DNA of 64,000 bases, taken from the NCBI GenBank assembly GCA_041389885.1, contig JAWKRB010000026.1:56978-120977 (forward strand), in the 5' to 3' direction. Source of the DNA: JAWKRB01 sp041389885. Its GTDB lineage: Bacteria; Myxococcota_A; Polyangia; Polyangiales; Ga0077539. Under the pieces are notes generated by a model that searched no databases, was not told the DNA's origin, and saw only the letters and a list, made by a program, of their open reading frames with translations. Position 1 is the first letter of the stretch; every line of letters starts with the position of its first letter. Made by a program: the position numbers and the translations under genes. This document shows positions 9,767 through 21,623 of the stretch, piece by piece.

Positions 9767-10261
9767 ATGTCCACCCTTCGCTGCTGGAGCCTCGATGAAG
9801 ACGGCGTGCGGGGCCTCGGCGCCGCGCTGGGCTCGGCGCTCGCCGTGGGTGACGTCGTGGCGCTGTCGGGGCCGCTGGGGGCCGGCAAGAGCGCCCTGGC
9901 GCGGGCGGCGGTGTACGGCGCCGGCGTGAGCGAGCGCGTGCGGGTGGCGTCGCCCACGTTCACGGTGGTGCAGGAGTACCTCGGGCGCCTCCCGGTGCAC
10001 CACGCGGACCTCTACCGGCTCGGCTGCCCCGAGGAGCTCGACGAGATCGGGCTCCTCGACCGCGGCGCCGACGCGGCGATGCTGATCGAGTGGGCGGATC
10101 GCTTCCCCGAGCGCATCCCCGACGACGCGCTCTGGCTGGAGCTCGAGATCGTCGACGAGGCGCGGCGGCAGGTGCGCGCGCGCGGACAGGGCGCGCGGGT
10201 CGAGCGCCTGGTGCGCGCGGCCTCCCGCGGCGTGATCGAGGGACCGCCGCGGCCTCGCTAG
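9767..10261 (+). CDS. tsaE: tRNA threonylcarbamoyladenosine biosynthesis ATPase TsaE
   Basis: 164 residues, matching the small P-loop ATPase that works with TsaB, TsaC and TsaD to make t6A37 in ANN-decoding tRNAs. Signatures seen: Walker A GPLGAGKS (35-42), SPTFTVVQEY (62-71), the HHADLYRL segment (78-85) and a Walker-B-like MLIEWADRFPE. Its stop codon forms the edge of a long inverted repeat preceding prkA, with only 39 bp between the two genes. TsaB and TsaD are not in the window. Confidence 0.9.
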   Translation: MSTLRCWSLDEDGVRGLGAALGSALAVGDVVALSGPLGAGKSALARAAVYGAGVSERVRVASPTFTVVQEYLGRLPVHHADLYRLGCPEELDEIGLLDRGADAAMLIEWADRFPERIPDDALWLELEIVDEARRQVRARGQGARVERLVRAASRGVIEGPPRPR

Positions 10262-10294
10262 AGCGCCGACGGGAGACTTTCCGGTCGGCGCTCT
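10260..10294 (+). promoter_or_regulatory. 11-bp perfect inverted repeat between tsaE and prkA
   Basis: Arms 10260-10270 and 10284-10294 are perfect reverse complements (AGAGCGCCGAC / GTCGGCGCTCT) with a 13-nt interior that can pair further (GGA/TCC). The hairpin starts at the tsaE stop and ends 6 nt before the first possible prkA start. There is no U-tract. It could end the tsaE transcript, protect an mRNA end, or control prkA translation. Confidence 0.6.
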
Positions 10295-10300
10295 GGGGGT

Positions 10301-12542
<2,242 letters not shown>

Positions 12543-12559
<17 letters not shown>

Positions 12560-13847
12560 GCGCGGCGTCGCTCGCGGCGGGCGCGCTCGCCGCGGGGGGG
12601 CTCGCCGCGGGGGGGCTCGCGGCGGGCGACGAGCTCGTGGCCCCGCGTCGCATGCACGCGCGCATGGGCCCGGCGAGCTCCTGCGGCACCCTGGGCTCGC
12701 CGAGGATGCTCTGACCGAAGCGCTCGTACCGCAGCCCGCAGCCTGCGCCAGGGAGGTTGGACCACCAGATCCACAGCGCCCGACCCTTGACGTTCTCCTG
12801 CGGCACGAAGCCCCAGAACCGGCTGTCGTAGCTGTTGTCTCGGTTGTCTCCCATCACGAAGAGCTGACCGGGAGGCACGGTGCACGGCTCGCGCACGCAG
12901 TGCTCGCCGTGGGTCATGTCGTCGGCCTGATTCTGCAGCGTGAGGTAGTGGTAGCCCCCGTGCCACTCGAGGAAGAGACGTCTCGGCACCTGCTCGATGC
13001 GCGCGACGCCCTCGCCGTCGTCACCGCGCCAGGGCCCGATCTCGCAGCGTGGGAGCGCGCGCCCGTTGACCTCGACCGAGCCGTCTTCGCGCACCCAGAC
13101 GCGGTCGCCTGGGAGGCCGATGACGCGCTTGATGAAGTCCTTGCTCGGGTCGGTCGGGAAGACGAAGACGACGACCTCGCCGCGCTGGACGTCCCGACCG
13201 TGAAAGAGCCGCGTCGAGCGGCCGGGCACGAGCGGGCCGTAGATGAACTTGTTGACGAAGATGTTGTCGCCGACGCTGAGGGTCGGATACATCGACGGCG
13301 AGGGGATCTTGAAGGCCTCGACGACGAAGGCCCTGATGCCCAGCGCGACGAGCACCGCGAAGCCGATGGCCTCGACGTACTCCCGGGTGGTCCCCTTGCG
13401 AACGTGGGAGAGGTGCTTCGTGAGCAGCTCGTCGAGCCGCCTCACGCCGTCGGCGGCGGCGTTGGCGTCGCGCGCCTCGACGGCCTCGTCGAGGGTCGAG
13501 ATGGCGCCCTGCACCTCGTCGCGGACCTCTTGCTTGGGCTTCGCCGCGGCGAGCAGGCGCTCGGCCTCGCGCCGGAGCTCCAGGGCCTCGGCGCGCACGG
13601 TGCGGATGTCACGCGCGGCGCCCAGCCGGTGCGAGCCGTAGAGCCGGTCGCGCACGCCCAGCACGAGCACCTCGAGGACGGCGAAGGCCAGGAGGTACTG
13701 CCACGGCGCGCCGTCGAAGGTCTGCCCGCAGCTCTGGCCCGCGCAGACGGTGGCGAGGCCGAGCACCAGGGCGACCGAGAGCGAGGCGGGGATGATGAAG
13801 TACCAGGCGGCGCTCCAGAGACGGTCTTGCCAGGTGGGATCCGTCAT
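12543..13847 (-). CDS. lepB: Signal peptidase I
   Basis: 434-residue inner-membrane serine protease that removes signal peptides from exported proteins. Two hydrophobic segments (about 13-36 and 50-65), a charged helical stretch (about 78-150) and a third membrane segment (157-177) precede the catalytic core. The catalytic Ser is S185 in IPSPSMYPTL; the general-base Lys is K240 in KDFIKRVIGLPGD; the GDNRDNSYDSRFWG box is also present. Additions to the usual enzyme are the ~155-residue N-terminal extension and a Pro/Ala/Ser-rich C-terminal tail (AASPPAAS repeats, encoded by GC tandem repeats near 12580-12630). It lies 34 bp downstream of lepA in the classic lepA-lepB order and overlaps the end of prkA. 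Confidence 0.95.
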
Positions 13848-13881
13848 CGTGAGGCCTCGCGGGGTTGGCGGGTCACTGCCA

Positions 13882-15684
<1,803 letters not shown>

Positions 15685-15696
15685 GAGGAGTGGGCT

Positions 15697-15717
15697 GCGG
15701 ATCTAGCAGAGATCCGC
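15697..15717 (-). promoter_or_regulatory. 8-bp perfect inverted repeat upstream of lepA
   Basis: Arms 15697-15704 and 15710-15717 (GCGGATCT / AGATCCGC) with a 5-nt loop, placed 12 nt before the lepA start codon and after the regulator gene. No U-tract follows. It could be a translational control or mRNA-processing hairpin, or a DNA operator. Confidence 0.5.
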
Positions 15718-15751
15718 GCGGAGGGGGAGCGGAGTGCGCGACGCGAGGGCG

Positions 15752-15952
15752 TCAGGGCGTGCGGCGGTGCGGCGTGACCGCGTCGAGCGGCAGCTGCCCC
15801 GGGAGCTTGTCGGCGTGCTTCTGGAGAACGAGGTCGATCCCCTCGCGGATGTACTCCGCCATGGGGACCTTCGTGCGCTCGTTGAGCACCTTGAGGAGCT
15901 CGAGCTGCTCCGGTTCGACGTAGATGGTCGTGGAGACCTTCTTGCGAGGCAT
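15752..15952 (-). CDS. Ribbon-helix-helix DNA-binding protein
   Basis: 66 residues beginning MPRKKVSTTIYVEPEQ, the basic N-terminus and beta-strand of the CopG/Arc-type ribbon-helix-helix fold, followed by two helices containing LKVLNERTKVPMAEYIREGI. Such proteins bind palindromic DNA as dimers. The frame stays open upstream to an ATG at 16072 with a plausible ribosome site, but the family core begins at MPRKK, which has GGAG just upstream. A promoter and overlapping palindrome lie upstream (16103-16136), suggesting autoregulation. It could also be an orphan antitoxin, but no toxin-like partner is adjacent. It is probably first in a unit with lepA and lepB. Confidence 0.8.
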   Translation of the reverse strand: MPRKKVSTTIYVEPEQLELLKVLNERTKVPMAEYIREGIDLVLQKHADKLPGQLPLDAVTPHRRTP

Positions 15953-16102
15953 CGTTCTCCGTCCAGGTGACGACGTGGGTGCCATCGCCGGGCGATGGGA
16001 CTTTGCGAGGGGCGGTTCGTCGCTGAGCGCGACCGCGGCGTGACCGACCTTTTCGTCCACGATCGAGTTCATGACAAGACCCTTCGGCGAGGTGATGGAG
16101 TT

Positions 16103-16131
16103 ACCCTAGATGCCGATATGTGCATTGTCAA
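16103..16131 (-). promoter_or_regulatory. Sigma70-type promoter driving the RHH-lepA-lepB unit
   Basis: On the minus strand, perfect TTGACA (-35, 16126-16131), a 17-nt spacer, then TAGGGT (-10, 16103-16108). It sits in a distinctly AT-richer pocket of a GC-rich region. It would give a leader of about 145 nt to the MPRKK start, or about 25 nt to the alternative upstream ATG. Confidence 0.65.
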
Positions 16132-16136
16132 TACAC
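16120..16136. promoter_or_regulatory. 17-bp palindrome overlapping the -35 box (candidate operator)
   Basis: GTGCATTGTCAATACAC: seven of eight base pairs match around a central T. It covers the -35 element of the minus-strand promoter, an ideal place for a repressor. The adjacent ribbon-helix-helix protein is the natural candidate ligand; this is inference. Confidence 0.5.
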
Positions 16137-16349
16137 TTCGTGACCCATACGTTCGTGGCGATCGAGGGAATTTGATGTGTTTTCAGCTGTTTGGGTGTCT
16201 CCCAGGCGGGTCCTCGGCGGAGAACGGCGGGTCAGGGGGCCTGCGGCGGCGGAGCGGCGCTTGCGCGGAGGGAAAGGGGGTCGCTAAGGTACTCGCGCCG
16301 CGGGTGTGCCGCCGAGCTGGTGTTCGGGGCGCAGCGCGAAGGAGCGTTC

Positions 16350-17072
16350 ATGACTGGCTTGAGGTTCGTGGTGGTGCTGGGACTCGCACTCTGGGGGTGC
16401 AGCTCGAGCGATGCGGCGTCGAACAACGCGAGGCGCGCCGCGTCTGCGCAGGGCTCGCAGGAGCCGCGGGGCGAGCCCATGCCGCACGAAGAGTGCGTGG
16501 TGGGCACCGGCGCGGTCTCGGTCGACGTGAACAACGACGGCCAGCCCGACGTGCGCACGATGATGGAGGGCGGCCGCCCGCGCTGCCGCGAGGTCGACGC
16601 GAACTTCGACGGCCGGGTGGACATCATTCGCTGGTACGACTCCGGCGGCGCGGTGACCCGGGTCGAGGACGACTACGATTTCGACGGTCGCATGGACGTC
16701 GTGGCGACCTACGAGAACGGCGTCGTGGTGCGCGACGTGCTCGACACGAACTTCGACGGGATCACCGACACGTGGCGGACCTACGCGGGGGGGCGCGTGG
16801 CTGAGCTCCGCCGCGACGCCGACGGCGACGCGCGGGTCGACACCTGGGAGCGCTTCGACGCCGAGGGTCGCCTCACCTACGCGGCGGTCGACGCGAACCA
16901 CGACGGCCTCCCCGACGAGGAGCGCGACGCCGGGGCCCGCCCGTCGACCACGGAGAACAGCGCGACTCGCAACGAAGACGCGGGCGCTCCGGCGACGCCG
17001 CCGCCGAGCCCGCCGCCGAGCCCGCCGGTGCTGGTCGGCGCCGAGTCGAGCGCGGATGGAGGTGCGCCGTGA
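16350..17072 (+). CDS. Lipoprotein with Asp-rich Ca-binding-like repeats (first of pair)
   Basis: 240 residues from an ATG with a strong AAGGAG ribosome site. The signal sequence ends in the lipobox LALWGC with Cys17. The mature part contains at least six repeats of the form DxNxDGxxD (DVNNDGQPD, DANFDGRVD, DYDFDGRMD, DTNFDGITD, DADGDARVD, DANHDGLPD) spaced 20-25 residues apart, resembling the Ca-binding loops of EF-hand/dockerin/TSP3 types. Each is followed by a short aromatic strand. The tail is Pro-rich (PPSPPPSPPV). Function unknown; a Ca-stabilised surface or periplasmic protein is likely. The next gene is a paralogue whose start overlaps this stop (GTGA). Confidence 0.85.
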   Translation: MTGLRFVVVLGLALWGCSSSDAASNNARRAASAQGSQEPRGEPMPHEECVVGTGAVSVDVNNDGQPDVRTMMEGGRPRCREVDANFDGRVDIIRWYDSGGAVTRVEDDYDFDGRMDVVATYENGVVVRDVLDTNFDGITDTWRTYAGGRVAELRRDADGDARVDTWERFDAEGRLTYAAVDANHDGLPDEERDAGARPSTTENSATRNEDAGAPATPPPSPPPSPPVLVGAESSADGGAP

Positions 17073-17815
17073 TGCGCTACGCGATGTTCGGTCTCTGCCT
17101 CGCCGCGGCGAGCGCCTGCGCCTCGAGCACCCCGACTTCGACCCGCGCGACCACGCGCCGGGCGGCGGTGACCTCGCCCACGAGCCGTGAGGATCGCTCG
17201 CGCTGCGACGCCACGCGCCCCGGCCGCACGGTGAGCGAGTACGACACCAACCGCGACGGCGTGCCCGACGTGCGCAAGGTCTACCAGACCGTGGGGGAGG
17301 GCACCGAGGGGCACTCGGTGCTCGTCTGCCGCGAGGTCGACCTGAACCACGACGGGACCAAGGACGTCTTTCGCTTCTACAACGACGAGGGGCGCACGAC
17401 GCGGGAGGAGGCCGATCGAGACTTCGACGGCCACATCGACGTGATCTCGTACTTCGAGGCCGGAGAGATCGTGCGCCAGGAGTACGACACGAACCGCGAC
17501 GGCATGGTCGACATGCGGCAGTTCTTTCGAGACCACCGGGTGTTTCGCGCCGAGCGCGAGCTGCAGCACGACAACTCGCCCGACTTTCGCGCGGACTACT
17601 GGGAGTTCTACGACGCGCGCGGCCACGTCGTGCGCATCGGCTGGGACTACGACCACGACGGCCGCGCCGACCGATGGGACCGCGTCGATCGCGTCGCGCC
17701 CTCCCGCAGCGTGACCGTCGCGCCCGACGACGCCGACGCCGGCGCCGCGGCCCCCCCGTCTGAGCCCGCCCCCCCCGCAGCGGCCCCCGCCGCGCCCGCG
17801 GCGCCCGCGAACTGA
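17069..17815 (+). CDS. Lipoprotein with Asp-rich Ca-binding-like repeats (second of pair)
   Basis: 248 residues from GTG 17069 (GGAGG six bases upstream); an ATG follows immediately at 17072. The signal sequence ends in AAASAC (lipobox Cys17). The mature protein has repeats DTNRDGVPD, DLNHDGTKD, DRDFDGHID, DTNRDGMVD and DYDHDGRAD separated by strands such as RQFFRDHRVFRAER, the same plan as its upstream neighbour. The tail is Pro/Ala-rich. Translational coupling suggests equal production and possibly a joint complex. No recognised enzymatic domain. Confidence 0.85.
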   Translation: MMRYAMFGLCLAAASACASSTPTSTRATTRRAAVTSPTSREDRSRCDATRPGRTVSEYDTNRDGVPDVRKVYQTVGEGTEGHSVLVCREVDLNHDGTKDVFRFYNDEGRTTREEADRDFDGHIDVISYFEAGEIVRQEYDTNRDGMVDMRQFFRDHRVFRAERELQHDNSPDFRADYWEFYDARGHVVRIGWDYDHDGRADRWDRVDRVAPSRSVTVAPDDADAGAAAPPSEPAPPAAAPAAPAAPAN

Positions 17816-17898
17816 GCCCGAAGCGCCCCGCCGACCCGTCGCGCCGCGCCCTCTCTGCGGCCGCGTCTCGTATCCCGATCCCATTGCAGGACAAGGTC

Positions 17899-19220
17899 AT
17901 GGAACAACACGGAGAACGTCTTCAGAAGGTGCTCGCCCGCGCGGGCGTCGCGTCGCGCCGCCACGCCGAGGAGCTCATCGCCGCCGGCCGGGTGCGGGTC
18001 AACGGTCGGGTGGTGACCGAGCTCGGCACCCGCGTCGACGCTCACCGCGACAAGGTGGAGCTCGACGGGCGCCGCCTCGTGATGGAGGCGCCGGTCTACT
18101 TTCTCTTTCACAAGCCCCGCGGGACGGTCACGACCCTCGTCGACCCCGAGGGCCGACCGACCATCTCCGACCACTTCAAGGACGTCGACGCGAGGGTCTT
18201 CCCGGTGGGGCGCCTCGACTATCAGACCTCGGGCGCGCTGCTGGTCACCAACGACGGCGCCCTCGCCAATGCCCTCACGCACCCGCGTCACCACGTCGCG
18301 AAGGTCTACGTCGCGAAGGTCCGCGGCGTGGTCACCGACCTGCAGCTCGAGCCGTGGCGCACCGGGATGATGCTGCCGCCGTCAGAGAGCGATCCCGACG
18401 AGCGGCAGGTGCCGACCGCGCCCGCGGGGTGAAGGTGCTCCGCGTCACGCCCCCGTCGAACGACGAGGCGAGCGGCTCGACGTGGCTGGAGGTCACCCTC
18501 CGCGAGGGACGCACCCGCCAGATTCACCGCATGGCCGAGGCGACGGGGCTCTTCGTGATGCGCCTCGCGCGGATCGCCTTCGCGGGCCTCTCGACCTCGC
18601 GGCTGCGACCGGGCGACCGCCGCGCGCTCAACGACAAGGAGGTCACGACGCTCAAGAAGCTCGTGGGCCTCGCGCCAGAAGACCCCGTCGACGCGAGGGC
18701 CGAGCCGCCTCGTCGAGAAGCGCCCTCCCGAGGCCCCAAGGGGCGCGGCGCCCCCGCCAGGGCGCCTGGAGGAGGCAAGGGCCCCCGGCAGGAGGCGCAG
18801 GGCGCGAGGGAGGCCCCGAGAGCACCCAGAACGCCAGGCCGCGCGCCGCCCCCAGGTCACCTCGAGCGCGAGCGTGGCCGCGGCGCGCCCCGGCGCGAGG
18901 GCGACCGTCGGGGCTCCAGGGGGCCCGACGCGCCCAGCCACGAGGGCACCGCGCGCTCGCCCCGGCCGCACGGGGGCTTTCAACGCGCGCCTGGAGGCCG
19001 CGGCCCGAGGCCCGAGGGCGTCGGCGCGCCCCGGTCGCGTCCGGGCGGTCCTCGGGGATCTGAAGCGCCGGGGGGCGAGGGCGCGCGACGACCGCCCCGC
19101 TCGCCGGGCTCGTCGGGCGCAGGGCCCGCGCCCCGGGCACCCCGGGCACCCCGCGGCGCGAAGCCTGAGGGCGAGGGAGGCGCGTCAGGGACAAAGCGAC
19201 GTCCGCCGAAGGGACGCTGA
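17899..19220 (+). CDS. rluB: RluB/RsuA-family pseudouridine synthase, frameshifted, with RGP-rich tail
   Basis: Two overlapping frames together encode one protein. The first (17899-18432) has an S4 RNA-binding domain (about 7-55) and the catalytic domain with VGRLDYQTSGALLVTNDG, catalytic Asp107; it runs into TGA at 18430. The second continues with VKVLRVTPPSN, TWLEVTLREGRTRQIHRM and RLARIAFAGL. One added G in the run 18426-18429 restores a continuous family sequence through ...TAPAGVKVL.... The enzymes of this family modify 23S or 16S rRNA. After the catalytic domain comes a ~170-residue Arg/Gly/Pro/Ala-rich tail, far longer than in E. coli RluB. Either a consensus error or a genuine mutation explains the break; the conserved sequence on both sides favours an error. 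The exact target (RluB or another member) is uncertain. Confidence 0.82.
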
Positions 19221-19229
19221 GATTTTTTC

Positions 19230-19258
19230 TTGACCCGCCCCGACGACCTGACTACAAC
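19230..19258 (+). promoter_or_regulatory. Promoter of the initiator tRNA gene
   Basis: TTGACC (19230-19235), a 17-nt spacer, then TACAAC (19253-19258), about 15 bp before the tRNA. A T6 run at 19223-19228, preceded by a weak 5-bp stem (19200-19204 / 19212-19216), may terminate the upstream gene. Confidence 0.65.
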
Positions 19259-19273
19259 TCCGCTCACACCGAA

Positions 19274-19350
<77 letters not shown>

Positions 19351-19352
19351 AG

Positions 19353-19396
19353 AAAAAGCCCTCGGATCTCCTGATCCGGGGGCTTTTCGCTTTTGT
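19353..19396 (+). terminator. Rho-independent terminator after tRNA-fMet
   Basis: A 15-pair stem (19354-19368 with 19373-19387, one G-T wobble) and a TCCT loop, whose 3' arm ends in TTTT followed by a second T run (19391-19394). It begins 3 bp after the tRNA CCA end. Confidence 0.93.
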
Positions 19397-19459
19397 CCGT
19401 GCGGGTTGTGCGTGCGGGAGCGCCGTCGTGCCCTCTGGGGGATTCGCACCGCGCGCGGG

Positions 19460-20197
19460 TCACTCCGGTCCGTCGCCCGTGCCCATCGGGCACCAGGCGG
19501 CGCGGGCTGGCACGGAGTGAATCCGCTTTCGCCGCTCGGCGATGGACGCGGGGATCGGCTCGTTCTCGTCGAGCACCAGCGCCGAGAGGGCGCGGCCGTA
19601 GCAGCAGCCTGTGTCGAGGCCCGTGGCGTGGGCCTCGAGCTGGAGGTTACGCCGGGCGTCATGGCCGAAGACCACGTGCGCGGGGCCGGGCCACACGCGC
19701 GCCCAGGGGGTGCCCGTGAGCTTGCGCGTCGCGACCCCGTCGTCGTCTACGCTGCGGATCGACACCATGATGTCGCGGGAGCTCTCCTCGGGCGCCCGCG
19801 AGGGGTCGAGGCCCGCGTGCACGACCAGGATGCCGTGGGTGGGCAGCGGGAGCGTCCAGTGGAGCGAGTCGAGGAGCTCGAAGTGCTCGGGGCGCAGGGT
19901 GCGAACCACCTGTTCATGTCGCTCGGAGAGCGGCACGAGCTGCGAGGCGCGGCGGCGACCCACGCGCTGGGAGGTGCGCCACCAGGTGAGCACCTTCTCG
20001 TCGTGGTTTCCGCGCACCGCCTCGGCGCCGTACGAGGCCGCGCGCTCGACCGCGCCCGCGGAGTCGGGGCCCCGCGCGACGAGGTCGCCCACGAGCACCA
20101 GGCGATCGACGCCCTGGGCGTAGCGCAGGAGCGTCAGCAGGTCGTCGAATTCCTGGGCGCAGCCGTGGAGGTCGCCCACGATGATGGTTCGTCCCAT
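19460..20197 (-). CDS. PPP-family metallophosphoesterase (serine/threonine phosphatase or ApaH-like)
   Basis: 245 residues with the full PPP metal-binding signature: GDLHG (8-12), GDLVARGPDS (37-46) and RGNHDE (62-67), then HAGLDP and VVFGHDARR supplying later His ligands. The family includes PrpA/PrpE-type protein phosphatases and diadenosine tetraphosphatases; sequence alone does not separate them. It is the last gene of the long minus-strand run, 9 bp after the ABC1-like kinase gene. Phosphatase and atypical kinase side by side may be functionally linked, but that is conjecture. Confidence 0.87.
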   Translation of the reverse strand: MGRTIIVGDLHGCAQEFDDLLTLLRYAQGVDRLVLVGDLVARGPDSAGAVERAASYGAEAVRGNHDEKVLTWWRTSQRVGRRRASQLVPLSERHEQVVRTLRPEHFELLDSLHWTLPLPTHGILVVHAGLDPSRAPEESSRDIMVSIRSVDDDGVATRKLTGTPWARVWPGPAHVVFGHDARRNLQLEAHATGLDTGCCYGRALSALVLDENEPIPASIAERRKRIHSVPARAAWCPMGTGDGPE

Positions 20198-20206
20198 GGG
20201 CTCGCG

Positions 20207-21595
20207 TCACTCCCCGTAGGGCGGGATGGAGAGGGTGCGCCCGGGCCAGGGCTCGTCGACCCAGCGCTTCACCATCTGGTGAAAGTTCATGCGGGCCCGC
20301 GCGCGGCTGAAATACTCGTAGTAGCCCAGCACCACCCGGGTCATGAAGATCATCTCGCGCTGCGACGGGGGCACGCGCTTCGCCTGGAGGAAGTACAGCA
20401 CCAGCTCCTTGGCGCCGCGCACGTAGCTGTACTCCGCGTAGTCGAAGGGCTCATCCCGCAGCAGACCCATCGAGAAGTAGTCCGAGATGCGGCTGATGTC
20501 CGCGAGCTCCCTGGGGTCGTCGCGGTCGACCAGGAGCTCGAGGGCGACCATCGAGTCTTTGAGGGCCTCCTCGTCGCCCTGCATGCGCGCGCGCACCATG
20601 TCGACGAAGGGGCGCAGAAAGCGCTCGTCGAAGATCTTCACGCACCCGAAATCCAGCAGGGCGAGTCGCCCGTCGGGGAGCACCCGGTAATTGCCGGGGT
20701 GCGGGTCGGCGTGGAGCAGCCCCCCCTTCACCATCTGAAACCAGAACGCGTCGCTCAGCCGCGTCACGACGTTGGCGCGGGCCTCGGGGTCGGGGGACGC
20801 CAGGGCCTCGCCGAGGTCGACGCCCTCGACCCAGTCGTAGGTCACCGTGCGAAGCCCCGAGAACTGCGGGTGCACCCTGGGGATCAAGATCCAGGGCTCG
20901 TCGGCGAAGAGCCTCGCGAGGAGCTGCGCGTTGTAGGCCTCGCGGCAATAGTCGGTCTCTTGCGCGAGGATCTCGGCGATCTCCTCGGCGACCGGCGTGA
21001 AGTCGAGGCGGTCGTTGCGCACGACGTCCGCGAGCAGCCCCTTCACCATCGCCGCGCCGAGCTTGAGGTTCTTCAGGTCCCCGTCGACGCTCGCGGCGGC
21101 TCCGGGGTACTGCACCTTCACCGCGACGACGGTGCCGTCCTTGAGCTTCGCCTTGTGCACCTGCCCCAGCGACGCGGCCGCCACGGCCTCGCGCGAGAAC
21201 TCCGCGAAGAGCTCCTCGGGGGTCGCGCCGAGGTCTCGCTCGATCACCCCGCGGATCGTCGAGTAGCTCATGGGCGGCGCCGCGCTCTGCAGCGAGCGCA
21301 GCATCTCGCCGTACTCTCCCGGCAGCGCCTCGGCGTGCGTCGAGAGGAGCTGCCCGACCTTCATCAACGGGCCGCGCAGCTCCTTCATCGTGTCGGCGAT
21401 GCGCCGCGCGTTGTGCAGGTGCCGCTGAAGCTCGTGCTCCGCGCGCCCTCCCTCGCCGCGAAATCGGTCGAAGATCTTCGCCCCGAGGTAGCTCGACGCC
21501 ACGCTGCTCCCGAGAAGTCCCGCCTTGAGCGTACGAACGAGGCGACCAGGCACCTTCTCTACGGGATCCTTCGCCATCTCGTGCGGCGGGAACAT
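20207..21595 (-). CDS. ABC1/UbiB-family atypical kinase
   Basis: 462 residues from ATG 21595 (an internal ATG at 21577 is also possible). Family hallmarks: KVGQ (79-82) of the KxGQ motif that blocks the active site, the Ala-rich loop AAASLGQVHKAKL, VVAVKVQYPG with the conserved Lys, metal-binding LLHADPHPGNY and LALLDFGCVKIF. UbiB/COQ8 proteins support isoprenoid-lipid (quinone) synthesis or trafficking at membranes. No clear C-terminal membrane segment is seen, unlike E. coli UbiB, and no ubi or men genes are near, so the substrate pathway is unassigned. Spacing is 28 bp from the upstream redoxin gene and 9 bp to the downstream phosphatase. Confidence 0.9.
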   Translation of the reverse strand: MFPPHEMAKDPVEKVPGRLVRTLKAGLLGSSVASSYLGAKIFDRFRGEGGRAEHELQRHLHNARRIADTMKELRGPLMKVGQLLSTHAEALPGEYGEMLRSLQSAAPPMSYSTIRGVIERDLGATPEELFAEFSREAVAAASLGQVHKAKLKDGTVVAVKVQYPGAAASVDGDLKNLKLGAAMVKGLLADVVRNDRLDFTPVAEEIAEILAQETDYCREAYNAQLLARLFADEPWILIPRVHPQFSGLRTVTYDWVEGVDLGEALASPDPEARANVVTRLSDAFWFQMVKGGLLHADPHPGNYRVLPDGRLALLDFGCVKIFDERFLRPFVDMVRARMQGDEEALKDSMVALELLVDRDDPRELADISRISDYFSMGLLRDEPFDYAEYSYVRGAKELVLYFLQAKRVPPSQREMIFMTRVVLGYYEYFSRARARMNFHQMVKRWVDEPWPGRTLSIPPYGE

Positions 21596-21623
21596 ACCCG
21601 CGATCGGCGCCCGCGGTCGAGGG

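Noticed and set aside
12575..12640. GC tandem repeat near the end of lepB considered as a regulatory or mobile repeat
   Set aside because: It encodes the AASPPAAS tail of signal peptidase I; simple coding low complexity explains it.
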